Origin: Streptomyces sp. NBC_00289
GTDB lineage: Bacteria; Actinomycetota; Actinomycetes; Streptomycetales; Streptomycetaceae
Direction of reading: 5' to 3'
DNA: 64,000 nucleotides
NCBI RefSeq assembly: GCF_041435115.1
Contig: NZ_CP108046.1
Location: forward strand, 248,001-312,000
Shown here: positions 1-8,841 of the stretch, in pieces
Numbering within the stretch: position 1 is the stretch's first letter
How the letters are laid out: each line of letters begins with the position of its first letter
Position numbers and translations under genes: made by a program
The notes under the pieces: generated by a model
Databases searched by the model: none
What the model was told of the DNA's origin: nothing
The model's input: the letters and a program-made list of their open reading frames with translations, nothing else

Positions 1-768
1 GGGGCTCTGTTGGTTCCTTATCGTGCCGTACTCGATGTCCCGCATGCCCTCGTGGAGTGGCTGACGATACTGATCGTCACCCGGGAGGGTGACCGAAGAT
101 GCAAGCTGTCCCCGTCGCGGCGGGCCCTGGTCGCACTGGTGTACCTGCGGAAGAACGACACCCTGCGACAGCTCGCGGCCGGTTTCGGCATCGGTTTGGC
201 ACCGCCCACGCCCATGTCCACGCGGTCGTGGCACTTCTGGCCGATCTTGCACCGGGATTGACAGCGGCCCTGAGATCGGCCGACACCCGGTACGTTCTTC
301 TGGACGGGACACTCGCCGAATGCGACCGAACCGGCGACGGCCGCGCGGACTACTCGGGCAAACACCGCCGACACGGCGTGAACCTACAGGTCGTGGATAG
401 CACCAGATGGAACACTCGTCTGGATTTCGCCTGCTCTGCCGGGTCGTACTCACGATCTCACCGCGGCCCGCCGACACCGGATCATCGCCACCTGTATCCG
501 TCTCGGCATCCCTGTCATCGCAGACCGGAGCTACCAGGGCGCCGGCGACATCGTCGCCGTCCCGCACCGACGCAAACCCGGGAAAGACCTCACACTCAAA
601 CAGAAATGCGTCAACCGGGCCCACTCCCGACTTCCTTGGCCTGTCGAACGGACCATCGCGGAGATCAAGACCTGGCGCATCCTCCGCAAAGCGCGCTGCC
701 ACCCCACCGCAATCACGTCAATCACCAAAGCCATCCTCACCCTGGAGACTCACCGCTGAACAAGCTCA
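1..768 (+). pseudogene. IS5-like transposase relic (truncated by window edge)
   Basis: Reads as the DDE_Tnp_4-type transposase found intact at 38.5 kb, in three broken frames. The first frame (from 10) gives the start [16 protein letters not shown] and the helix-turn-helix region. A frameshift near 190 moves to [10 protein letters not shown], then [15 protein letters not shown] and [13 protein letters not shown], and another near 400 moves the rest to a third frame. The right terminal repeat (GAGCTTGTTCAG type, inverted) ends at 768. The left end lies outside the window. At the point where IS5-A copies have an extra C, this copy is in frame (TCG GCC GAC). Dead by multiple indels. Confidence 0.8.
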
Positions 769-929
769 ATTGCTCCGCACCCAACCCGGTTGTAACCTGC
801 CAGCTCAACGACCCCGCCCCGGCAACACCTGTCTTGTGCGAGAACTCGTCAGGTTACCGAGCGGGGTCGTTGCGGTTGACCAAGGGGTGGAAGCCTCCCC
901 GTGGGCTTGTGAATAACCCTCCTGGTGAA
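769..929 (-). repeat. Solo left end of an IS5-like element (D-type)
   Basis: About 160 bp matching, in inverted orientation, the sequence at 22975-23145, and partly 14021-14133 and 31640-31700. At 31.6 kb it runs into a transposase gene, which identifies it as that element's left end. It contains an inverted repeat, AACGACCCCGC and GCGGGGTCGTT, about 40 nt apart, and an outer end GGAGGGTTATTCACAAGC that resembles the element's right end at 32.35 kb. It has no coding content. Confidence 0.6.
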
Positions 930-1400
930 GGCATTCCTCAAAGCGGGCATCCTCGGCGAGGATCGCGGACTGCGAGAAACCAGCGCCGGAACCCCAGGGT
1001 TCGATCTTGTCGCCGTTGCTCAGCAACGTGGCCCTGTCGGTCCTGGACGAGTACGTCGCCCAGGGACCGGGAGCACCCGGAAGCAGCAAGCTGGGGCGGG
1101 AAGAGCGTCGCCTGATGGGACCTCCGCCGCCGCTACTGCGGGGGTGGTTGGCGGCCAGTTGGAGAGGAACGGACGCTGTTCGACCCCGGAAAGGTGCGCA
1201 CAACACGCTACCGCTACCGGGGCGCGGCCATCCCTTCCCCCTGGCCGACCACGGCATGAGGACGATCATCAACAGCAAAACGGGACTTGTGGAGCGCCCG
1301 GTGCCATGAGAGTGGCACGCCGGGTGCGGGAAGCGGCCCGAAGAAACGGCTCGATTGAAAGAGGAGACCGTGCTTCGGGCCGACTTCACCGCCCCAAGGC
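925..1400 (+). pseudogene. Group II intron relic: reverse transcriptase pieces plus domain V
   Basis: Two frames give reverse-transcriptase/maturase pieces: AGILGEDRGLRETSAGTP and then SPLLSNVALSVLDEY, the conserved block around the RT active site, but truncated before the YADD motif. At about 1180-1250 the maturase tail RYRYRGAAIPSPW follows. The intron-encoded protein therefore has a large internal deletion. Downstream, 1292-1327 folds as domain V: an 8-bp lower stem, a two-base CG bulge on the 3' side, a short upper stem and a GAGA tetraloop. A domain VI-like hairpin follows. It is a 3' intron end that has lost its 5' part. Confidence 0.7.
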
Positions 1401-1499
1401 ATACGCCCCGGACCCCTTCGACCAGCCGAGCCCCGACCTCTCCCCACGCTGACCGCCCTTCACGAGGCCCAGCGTGAGACGCACGTGGACAAACGACGC

Positions 1500-1616
1500 G
1501 GCCACCGGCCACGCGCCAAGGGCGACGGCAACACGTCTCCTGGCCGCCGTCCTTTATTACCGGCACGGCCTACCCCAGATCGCTATCGCCGCCCTGTTCC
1601 ATGTCCGGCCCGAGAC
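1500..1616 (+). pseudogene. Transposase N-terminal fragment cut by IS5-A copy 1
   Basis: The frame through 1531-1619 reads TRLLAAVLYYRHGLPQIA and continues IAALFHVRPETL, the helix-turn-helix start of a DDE transposase (ISAzo13-like in style, family not certain). It is interrupted exactly at the end of the IS5-A insertion. I could not find its continuation beyond 2496. Confidence 0.45.
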
Positions 1617-1619
1617 ACT

Positions 1620-2492
1620 GAGCTTGTTCAGCGGTGAGTCTCCAGGGTGAGAATGGCTCTGGCGATTGACGTCATCCGGCTCGGGTTGCAGTGGGCTTTG
1701 CGGAGGATCCGCCAGGTCTTGACCGATGCGATGGATCTCTCGACAGGCCACCGCAGACGCGAGTGCGCCCGGTTGACGCTTCTCTGTTTGACGGTGAGGT
1801 CTTTGCCCGGTCGTCGTCTGTGGGGCACGACGACGATGTCACCGGCGCCCTGGTAGCCGGGGTCGGCCAGGATCGGGATGCCCAGGCGGATACACGTAGC
1901 GATGATCCGGTGCCGTCGGGCCGCGGTCAGATCGTGGGTCCGGCCGGGCAGCGCGGGCGAGATCCACACCAGCGTGCCGTCGGGAGCGGTCACCACCTGC
2001 AGGTTCACGCCGTGCCGGCGGTGCTTTCCCCAGTAGTCCGCCCGGCCGTCGCCGGTCCGGTCGCACTCGGCGAGTGTCCCCTCGAGCAGCAGGTAGCGGG
2101 CGTCGGGGCGATCTCAGGGCCGCGGTCAGACCGGGCGCGAGCTCTGCGAGGTGGCCGATCACGGCGTGCACGTGGGCGTGTGCGGTGCCCAGGCTGATAC
2201 CGAAGCCGGCCGCGAGCTGACGCAGGGTGTCGTTCTTCCGCAGGTATACCAGTGTGACCAGGGCGCGCTCGGACGCTGGCAGCTTGCACCTGCGGTCACC
2301 TTCACGGGTGACGATGAGCATCGTGACCCACTCCACCAGGGCATGCGGAACATCGAGTACGGCACGATAAGGAACCAACAGAGCCCCAAGGCTGAAGAGT
2401 TGAGCGTAGACACCTCGCTCAACAGCCCTGGGGCTCTGCCCGTTCCGCCCTCACCACACCTCACCCGATCAGTAGCCGAACTGAACAAGCTC
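1620..2492 (-). mobile_element. IS5-A copy 1
   Basis: An 873-bp element with 12-bp terminal repeats GAGCTTGTTCAG at both ends and a 3-bp target duplication ACT (1617-1619 and 2493-2495). It is nearly identical to copies at 8842, 11250 and 51934. Confidence 0.9.
1628..2378 (-). pseudogene. IS5-A transposase, +1 frame break
   Basis: The N-terminal part (from 2378) holds the DUF4096/HTH-like start [17 protein letters not shown]. The C-terminal part (ending 1628) holds the DDE core: [25 protein letters not shown] and a terminal PVERSIASVKTWR. The halves are in different frames. Inserting a +1 slip at CCC-CGA (near 2105-2108) restores a 250-residue protein collinear with the intact relative at 38517. 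The same break is present in all four copies, so it is either programmed recoding or a lesion that spread. Confidence 0.8.
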
Positions 2493-2564
2493 ACTGGTCG
2501 ACGTCACCTGGCCTGGCGGCGCACAGGAAGGCCCCCGGCGGCCGTGTCCACCTGAGATCTCTAG

Positions 2565-4222
2565 CCTCGCGCTTTCACGAGGTGGGCTGTCCAAGCGTTG
2601 ATCAGAAACACGGAAAGTGCCCTTGACCTGCAACGATAGGACTTGCTGAGGGTCCTGTTGGCTGCAAGGAAAAGAGCACTTTCCAGGTGAGAGAGCCTAT
2701 CTCGTCGTACCCACATGTCCGTGTCCGGGGAGACGGTCGGCAGGTGGTCTCGCAGGCCGGTGCGGTCCTGCTGCTGGAGACGGTCCGCAAGACGGGCCTT
2801 GACCAGGCGATATCCGCAGCTCTGGCTCCGTGGCGCAAACCGCGGGCCGTCCACGATCCCGGCAAGATCCTCCTGGACGTTGCCCTGGCGGTCGCACTGG
2901 GCGGGGACTGCCTCGCGGACGTCGCGATGCTGCGGTGTGAGCGGGCCATCTTCGGCCCGGTCGCCTCCGATCCGACCGTCTCCCGCCTGATCGACACCCT
3001 CGCCGCGTCCGGCGAGAAAGCCCTGCAGGCCATCCGGTCCGCACGCTCCGAAGTCCGCCATCGTGCCTGGTCGTTGGCCGGCGAGAACGCCCCGGACGCC
3101 GACGGTCAGGTCACCGTCGACCTCGACGGCGTCCTCGTGATCGCCCACTCCGACAAGCAGGACGCGGCGCCAACGTGGAAGAAGACCTACGGCCATCACC
3201 CGCTGACGGCCTTCGTCGACCACGGACCGGGCGGAACCGGAGAGCCGGTCGCCACCCTCCTCAGACCGGGAAACGCGGGCTCCAACACCGCTGCCGACCA
3301 CATCACCACCGCCCAACTCGCCCTGGCCCAACTGCCCAAGCGATACCGACGAGGACGGCAGACGCTGATCCGCACGGACTCCGCCGGCGGCACCCACGAC
3401 TTCGTGTCCTGGCTCGCGAAGCGGGGCCGATGGCTGTCCTACTCGGTCGGCATGACGGTCAGCGAAGCCATCCACGAACACGTGCTGAAGGTCCCCGCCT
3501 CGGCCTGGACCCCGGCCATCGAGACCGACGGTGAGGCGCGGGACGGGGCCTGGGTCGCCGAGCTCACCGGTAAGCTCCTGGACGGCTGGCCCAAGGGCAT
3601 GCGGCTCATCGTCCGCAAGGAACGGCCTCATCCTGGCGCCCAGTTGAGGATCACGGACGCGGACGGCATGCGGATCACATGCTTCGCGACCAACACCACC
3701 GGCCGGCCGATCGCCGAGCTCGAGCTGCGTCACCGGCTCCGGGCACGGGCTGAGGACCGGATCCGGGCCGCCCGGGCCACCGGCCTGCGCAACCTGCCCC
3801 TGCACGGCACCGCCCAGAACCGGGTCTGGATGGAGATCGTCCAGATCGCGCTCGACCTGCTGGCATGGATGCCCATGCTCGCGCTGACCGACCGGGCGAG
3901 GCTCTGGGAACCGCGTCGCTTGCGCTTTCGCCTGTTCTCCGCGGCCGGCCAGCTCATCACAACCGGTCGGCGCAGGATTCTCCGCCTCGCCCGGCACTGG
4001 CCCTGGACCGACGAGATCACCGCCGCCCTCGAACGACTCGCGCTCCTGCCCGACCCCGGCTGACCAGCAACCCACCGTCCCTGCGACAGCATCACCCGCC
4101 CCGGGCAGTGGAACCCGGCGCCCACCCGACGCGACAGCCGGGCCACCAGCCTGCCCGGCATCAGCTCCGGAAAGCAAAAGGGTCCACCGACTCCGTCGGC
4201 GGACCCTCACGAAAGATCGAGG
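2565..4222 (+). mobile_element. IS1380-family element, complete
   Basis: A 1658-bp element with terminal repeats beginning CCTCG and sharing a CTTTC core, and a 4-bp target duplication CTAG at 2561-2564 and 4223-4226, as is usual for IS1380. It contains one intact transposase. Confidence 0.88.
2687..4063 (+). CDS. IS1380-family transposase
   Basis: The 458-residue DDE (group 1) transposase fills its element. Visible blocks are DVALAVALGGDCLADV near the N-terminus, the first catalytic region VTVDLDGVLVIAHSDK, the second LIRTDSAGGTHDFV, and the tail WPWTDEITAALERLALLP typical of the family. Its length is normal and there is no frame break, so it may be active. A truncated relative lies at 32.5-33.5 kb and a 3' scrap at 54.3 kb, both different enough not to be recent copies. 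Confidence 0.93.
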   Translation: MREPISSYPHVRVRGDGRQVVSQAGAVLLLETVRKTGLDQAISAALAPWRKPRAVHDPGKILLDVALAVALGGDCLADVAMLRCERAIFGPVASDPTVSRLIDTLAASGEKALQAIRSARSEVRHRAWSLAGENAPDADGQVTVDLDGVLVIAHSDKQDAAPTWKKTYGHHPLTAFVDHGPGGTGEPVATLLRPGNAGSNTAADHITTAQLALAQLPKRYRRGRQTLIRTDSAGGTHDFVSWLAKRGRWLSYSVGMTVSEAIHEHVLKVPASAWTPAIETDGEARDGAWVAELTGKLLDGWPKGMRLIVRKERPHPGAQLRITDADGMRITCFATNTTGRPIAELELRHRLRARAEDRIRAARATGLRNLPLHGTAQNRVWMEIVQIALDLLAWMPMLALTDRARLWEPRRLRFRLFSAAGQLITTGRRRILRLARHWPWTDEITAALERLALLPDPG

Positions 4223-4364
4223 CTAGTGCTGCGATGTTTCGTTTAAGGACTGATTGAAACGCTCATACTCGGAATCTCCAGAAGGCAGTAGCCCCGACTT
4301 GACCATAGCCGCGCCAATTTTTCCAATTCCACCTCTTCGTCGTCGCACTCAAGTCCACACTGAA

Positions 4365-4627
4365 TCACCTCCGCACCATTTCAGTAGTGTTTTCTTTGAA
4401 TATGGAACCGCTGTCTGCCTGGTAGAACCAGGCTTCGTAGACAACGGAATCATCAATCGCTACATCCAAAGCTCGCATGTATTGAGGACGCCCTCGTCGT
4501 CTGCTACTTCCGAAGATGACACGCGCTCCTTGGCGGGTAGGTTTTCCCCGTCGTAGGCAACGCCGCATAATGCAAGCTGCTCAACTTGAGCCGGAGTCAG
4601 TTGTTCCACGGAAGTAATTTTGCGCAT
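4365..4627 (-). pseudogene. Small unknown gene, frame broken, AT-rich
   Basis: A visibly AT-rich stretch. One frame starts MRKITSVEQLTPAQVEQL and runs into a stop. A second frame takes over at MRALDVAIDDSVVYEAWF and ends NTTEMVRR at 4365. Together they would make an acidic protein of about 85 residues. I do not recognise it. Base composition unlike the neighbours suggests recent transfer, for example of a small immunity-type gene, but that is a guess. It lies downstream of the L,D-transpeptidase on the same strand. Confidence 0.4.
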
Positions 4628-4676
4628 ATTTATAAAATCGACGTATCTGGACACTATCAACTGCGCCTCAGCCGTC

Positions 4677-5372
4677 TCAGGTGCCCAGCTTGCGGCCGTA
4701 CACGAAGACGTCGTCGCCCTTCTTCAGAAGCGACCAGTACTTCTTGGCGGTGGTCGTGGTCATGTTGACGCAGCCGTGCGAGCCCGGCGGGTTCCACATG
4801 CTGAGGCCGACCGAGTGGAAGGCCTGGCCGCCGTCGAAGAACTGGCTGTAGGGCATGGGCACGTCGTAGATGCTCGAGACGTGGTCGATGTCGCGCCAGT
4901 AGATCTTCTTCAGGCCTGTGCGGGTCTCGTAGCCGTCGCGACCGGTGCGGACCGGCACCGGGCCGTAGACGAGCCGGCTGCCGTCCTGGATCCAGCTGAG
5001 CTGGAGCGTCAGGTTCACGCAGGCGATCCGGCCCTTGTTGACCGGGCACCTGCCGTCCCTGTTCGGGTTGTTCCCGACGGCCTTCTGCTTGTTCATCAGG
5101 TCCATCACGCCCCAGGTGACGGGACCCGCGTAGCCGATGTTCGGTGTGATGCCGTGCTTGTTCTGGAACGACTGGATGGCCTTGCAGTCGGCGGAGGACT
5201 GCCTTCCGTCGACCGGACGGCCGAGGAACTTCTCCACCTTCTTCTGGTACGGCCCCGCCGCCGTGGTACAGCTCGCGGCCTGCGCCGGAGCGGCGCCGAG
5301 CGCGAGAGTGAGCGGTGCCACCAGTCCGGTGATCCCCAGTACGACGGCTCCCCGCCTGCGTATATCTGCCAT
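4677..5372 (-). CDS. Exported L,D-transpeptidase (YkuD fold) with peptidoglycan-binding domain
   Basis: The 231-residue protein would form 3-3 cross-links in peptidoglycan outside the membrane. The signal peptide is MADIRRRGAVVLGITGL followed by a hydrophobic run and the cleavage motif APAQA-A near residue 32. Residues about 45-100 resemble a PG_binding_1 repeat (SADCKAIQSFQNKHGITP). The C-terminal YkuD domain carries the catalytic motif SHGCVNM, with an upstream His in QAFHSVGL. The start at 5372 is chosen because AAGGGGAGG lies just upstream. A longer upstream frame exists but has no signal peptide at its start. Intact, with normal codon use. Confidence 0.92.
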   Translation of the reverse strand: MADIRRRGAVVLGITGLVAPLTLALGAAPAQAASCTTAAGPYQKKVEKFLGRPVDGRQSSADCKAIQSFQNKHGITPNIGYAGPVTWGVMDLMNKQKAVGNNPNRDGRCPVNKGRIACVNLTLQLSWIQDGSRLVYGPVPVRTGRDGYETRTGLKKIYWRDIDHVSSIYDVPMPYSQFFDGGQAFHSVGLSMWNPPGSHGCVNMTTTTAKKYWSLLKKGDDVFVYGRKLGT

Positions 5373-5564
5373 GATGAGCCTCCCCTTGCATAGTTTGTGG
5401 CCTCCATCAACTAGAGCGGGGCGGGGGGACGTCGGTTGCAGGAAGATCGGATTGCGACCAAACGGTGACACTGGTGCGCTCGGTGAGGTGTTGTGACGTC
5501 GTCGGGTGTGTTGACGCCTGACGGTATGTTAGGGCGTGTGGTCGGTTCGCCCGTGGGCTATTGG

Positions 5565-5660
5565 TCAGGCCACAGCGGGCAGGCTGGCAACGGGGGTGAT
5601 CTGTTCCCAGACGGCGAACCGGGTGATCATCTCGAGACGGTGTTCCGGGGCGGTCATGAG
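5565..5660 (-). pseudogene. IS6-family transposase C-terminal scrap
   Basis: Reads HLMTAPEHRLEMITRFAVW, the C-terminal tail of IS6-family transposases. A related longer scrap lies at 10557. It abuts the winged-helix relic upstream. Confidence 0.5.
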
Positions 5661-6195
5661 GTGGCAGCGTGGTACCGGCCGCCCAGGCGGCGGTGCAGTA
5701 GGGCCAAGTCCTTCTTCGTGTAGCCGCCCGACGCCTGACAGACCCATCCGCCGTCGGCGGTGACCTGCGCGCGGATGGGAAGCCGCTGGCCACGTTTCCG
5801 TGCGCCATGCGGCAATCGCCTCCTCGTTCCGCTCCACGGCCCCCAATTTCGACACCTGCCACGACCAGCCCATCCGGTCCAGCAACCGCCAGACCCCGGA
5901 GATCTCGTACCGCACCGAGAACGCTCCCCGATCAGCACCCGACCCGGGCCAGCGTCCACCGCTGGTCCTCCCAGTCGTACGCCGCCGGCCCCGCCCGCAG
6001 CAGATCCTCCAGTTCCTGCTCCGCGCTCAGGTACGAGTTGCCGCCCACCCCTTGGATAGCAGAGCCTCCCGGCCACCCGCCTCACAGGCCCGACGCCACA
6101 GGCTGACTGCTTGCGGCGTTACCCCGAGCACCTTCGCGACCTTGCTCTGACGCATCCCATGCTCGAAAAAATCAACCGCCTGCATGCGCCGCCGC
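5655..6195 (-). pseudogene. IS630-type winged helix-turn-helix protein, frame broken
   Basis: From about 6195 the frame reads MQAVDFFEHGMRQSKVAKV then LGVTPQAVSLWRRACEAGG, an HTH_29-type DNA-binding domain. After frame breaks near 6060 and 5950 it continues YEISGVWRLLDRMGWSWQV and a Pro-Arg-Ala tail. This is the N-terminal half of an IS630 transposase or the stand-alone winged-helix protein derived from it. The DDE half is absent. Confidence 0.65.
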
Positions 6196-6248
6196 TCAGA
6201 GTCAACTGGCTTGGCAGCCTACGAGTTCGAGTCCTCATGCTGCCGGGA

Positions 6249-6590
6249 TCAAAGCCCGGGGCCGGTATAACCGGGGTCAGGGTGCTGGCGAGGCGTGTAC
6301 CACTCGGTGAGCCCCCACAGCCCGAGAGCGAGTGTCGCCAGGGTCGTGAGCACCGCGATGCAGGGGCGACCCGTCGACCGCGTGGCCAGCGTCCATGTGA
6401 AGAGCGGAACCACCGTGCCACCGAGCAGAATGAGCGGCAGGTCTAGGAAGAGTACGCTCAGATCGCGGGCATGGCCCTCGAAGCCGCCATCAATGCTGAA
6501 CGCGGCCCGCGGTGCCCACACCAGCAGTCCAGTTACTGCACCGAGGCCAGCGAGGACCCAGGCTGCGGTGCCCTCGATCTTCTGGTTCAT
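6249..6590 (-). CDS. Small integral membrane protein, unknown function
   Basis: 113 residues with three clear hydrophobic segments: about 9-27 (AAWVLAGLGAVTGLLVWA), 43-69 (LDLPLILLGGTVVPLFTW) and 77-97 (LTTLATLALGLWGL). There is no recognisable domain. A weak purine-rich GCGGTAGG precedes the ATG. It stands alone among IS relics, and a GGCAGC-loop-GCTGCC hairpin just past its end (6214-6246) could act as a terminator. Confidence 0.6.
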   Translation of the reverse strand: MNQKIEGTAAWVLAGLGAVTGLLVWAPRAAFSIDGGFEGHARDLSVLFLDLPLILLGGTVVPLFTWTLATRSTGRPCIAVLTTLATLALGLWGLTEWYTPRQHPDPGYTGPGL

Positions 6591-6680
6591 GTGGCCTACC
6601 GCCTGAGTCGTTTTGCAGGCGCTGGTGGCCGTGCAGCAGCAATCTAGGGGATTGGAAGGGGAACATGGGTGAGTAGGCTT

Positions 6681-6775
6681 TGCTCCAACCCTACTTGCAC
6701 CGCCTGCACAGCAGCCTCGGCTACCTCAGCCTGCCGAATACGAGACTGCCCCCCTCTCTCTGTCAGCCGTTGGGT
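6681..6775 (+). pseudogene. IS3-family integrase C-terminal scrap
   Basis: Reads LHRLHSSLGYLSLPNTR, the signature end of IS3 orfB (the LHSSLGY block). Nothing upstream of it is recognisable. The rest of 6600-6970 holds nothing I can support. Confidence 0.45.
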
Positions 6776-6974
6776 GAGACGTTCCGAGGGCACGACAGGA
6801 GAACCACCCCCTCATGACCAGCACCAAGCCCGCCGGACCCGACCCGGCTCCGACACTGCTGCGCAATTCGCTGCGGAGGTAGCGGAGGGGTGCGCGATTG
6901 AGGTTGGGTCGTGCTGGCCTGGTGGGTTGGCTGGAGGTTGATCATCGTTCGGCGGCTCGGTCGGAGATTAGGGC

Positions 6975-8210
6975 TCAGTGTGATTTAACGTCTGCGGGTT
7001 CGGGAGTGTCGGCGGGTGGGCTGATGGTGTAGTTCCACTGGCCGTGGGTTTCGTGACGGGTCAGCGGGAGGGCCTTCATGGCCTTGTCGCTGATCTTGAT
7101 GCCTGTGGGGTAGACACCGGTGTCCAGGGCCGCGGACACGGTCAGGCCGGTCTCGGTCGTCGTCGCACCGATCAGGGAAACGGCGGCCTCGTGGCTGGTC
7201 AGTGGTGTCCCGCGCCAGTTCATGGTGATTGCGGAGAACAGCCGGTGCTCTATGCGATTCCACTTCGAAGTACCCGGCGGCAGGTGCAGCACGGTGATCG
7301 ACAGGCCGGTCTCGGCGGCGAGGGCAGCCAGCCCGGTCTTCCAGGCCCGTAGTCGGCTGCCGTTGGATCCGCCGCTGTCCGCGGTGATCGTCAGTGTCGT
7401 GGCCTGCGGATATGCGGCCCGGCCGACGTTGTTCCACCAGGTCCGCAGGGTGTTCACGGCGAACGCGGCGGTGTCGTGATCCATGCCGACGCTGACCCAG
7501 CCGGCGTTGGCGCCGATGTCGTAGACGCCGTAGGGGATGGCTTTGCCGGCCGGTCCGGGGAAGTCGTGGACGTTGACCTTCACCGGGTCCCCAGGCGGTC
7601 GCCATTCCTTGCCGACGTTCTTGAAGTTCCCGATCAGTTCCTTTTTCTTGCAGTCCACGGACACGACGGGCTGTCCGGCAGCGAGGGCCGCCCTGACCTG
7701 ATCGTTGAGGTAGCGGAACTGGGCGTCGCGGTCGGGGTGCTGCTTGCCCTCGACGGTTTTGGCGTTGCCCTGCAAGGAGTAGCCGGCCTCGTGCAGCAGT
7801 CGGGCCACGACGTTCTCGGTGCACCGGTGTCCCCGATTGACCAGCTCGGCAACCAGGTGCGACAGCGATTTCGTGGTCCAGCGCAGCGGGTTCATCGGAT
7901 CACCACGAGTCTCCGGCTCGACCAGGGCATCCAGGTCCACGGCCAGTTGCGGGTCCAGGACCTCGGCCCGTCTGCGGCCGCCTCCCGGCCCCCGGGACCG
8001 CCCGACCGCCAGCGGCTGCGGATCGTCCAGTTCCCCGCGGCCCCGTCGGATCGTGTCCTGGGACACCCCGGTCGCCTCACAGACGATCCGTGCACCGCCG
8101 CCACCCAGCTCACGAGCCTCGTTGCCGAGCCACAACCGTCGCTGCCGCTCGGTCAGGTGATCCCGGATCGCCTCGTAGCGCCGGGCCAGGGACTCCATAT
8201 CGATCGGCAT
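6975..8210 (-). CDS. ISAzo13-family transposase, intact
   Basis: 411 residues of the Rhodopirellula-type DDE transposase family. The N-terminal helix-turn-helix includes VCEATGVSQDTIRRGRGEL. The catalytic domain shows VVSVDCKKKELIGNF, DIGANAGWVSVGMDHDT, ITADSGGSNGSR and WNRIEHRLFSAITMNWRG. It is full length for the family and unbroken. Its ends are near 6965 and 8270 (both begin AGGGCTC) with no clear target duplication. It is a distant relative of the two broken inverted copies at 12.3 and 26.8 kb and could in principle supply transposase to them. Confidence 0.92.
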   Translation of the reverse strand: MPIDMESLARRYEAIRDHLTERQRRLWLGNEARELGGGGARIVCEATGVSQDTIRRGRGELDDPQPLAVGRSRGPGGGRRRAEVLDPQLAVDLDALVEPETRGDPMNPLRWTTKSLSHLVAELVNRGHRCTENVVARLLHEAGYSLQGNAKTVEGKQHPDRDAQFRYLNDQVRAALAAGQPVVSVDCKKKELIGNFKNVGKEWRPPGDPVKVNVHDFPGPAGKAIPYGVYDIGANAGWVSVGMDHDTAAFAVNTLRTWWNNVGRAAYPQATTLTITADSGGSNGSRLRAWKTGLAALAAETGLSITVLHLPPGTSKWNRIEHRLFSAITMNWRGTPLTSHEAAVSLIGATTTETGLTVSAALDTGVYPTGIKISDKAMKALPLTRHETHGQWNYTISPPADTPEPADVKSH

Positions 8211-8261
8211 AGCAGGAAACGTACGCGCCGCGCGACTGATTCATAACTTGTTTCGCTACGA

Positions 8262-8370
8262 GCCCTTAGGCCGGCGATGGCGGCGAAGGTCTCGTCGAAG
8301 TGCTCGCGGCGTCCGATGTAGCGCTGAGAGGTGCGCCACTGCTTGTGTTCGGCGTTGGAAGTGTTCCACC
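8262..8370 (-). pseudogene. IS5-like transposase C-terminal scrap
   Basis: One frame reads KQWRTSQRYIGRREHFDE then TFAAIAGLRA, resembling the C-terminal end of an IS5-like transposase. The flanking 8370-8630 has short open frames (for example WWARVPRTVLETVHAMPTG) that I do not recognise. Confidence 0.35.
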
Positions 8371-8841
8371 CAGACCCGTTTCGCCGGCCGCGGGTTAAGC
8401 GTCCGCGTCGCCCGCAGTGCGGCCTCTTTCGGGTTGTTCGTCGCGTTGCCGGCCATGCCGCCTCCCTCGCTCACGTGCTGCCTCAAGAATTGCGTCGCGG
8501 CCCCTCACGGACAAGAGCGCGCAGAGGCACCGGATCACGTATCCGTGCAGGCCAGTCGGCATGGCGTGCACTGTCTCGAGCACCGTGCGCGGGACGCGCG
8601 CCCACCACTGCGGCGTGAATCCCAAGGCGTTCACGGCGTCATCTTCTTGACATTCTCACCGCGGCCGTCGAGGTGGTCGATCAAATCGGCCAGGGCGAGC
8701 AGATCCTCGGTGCGGAACGGGCTGCTGCGGCCGGCGGCGAGAACGACGAAGGGGTCCTCGCCGCCCGCATCGGTCCACGCCGTCGGCGCGGACAGGACTT
8801 CTCCCGCCTCGTCGCGGAAGTACACGCGGTCCTCGCCCCAC

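Noticed and set aside
2561..4210. A 549-codon frame antisense to the IS1380 transposase
   Set aside because: Shadow of the transposase; composition (Gly/Arg/Val) and lack of any motif match an antisense frame.
6210..6247. tRNA-like sequence (GAGTTCGAGTCC and GGCAGC/GCTGCC arms)
   Set aside because: The T-stem does not pair and no anticodon or D arm can be drawn; it is more likely a plain hairpin.
6813..6882. A small ORF MTSTKPAGPDPAPTLLRN
   Set aside because: About 22 codons, with a purine run upstream but no homology I can name, and surrounded by IS scraps.
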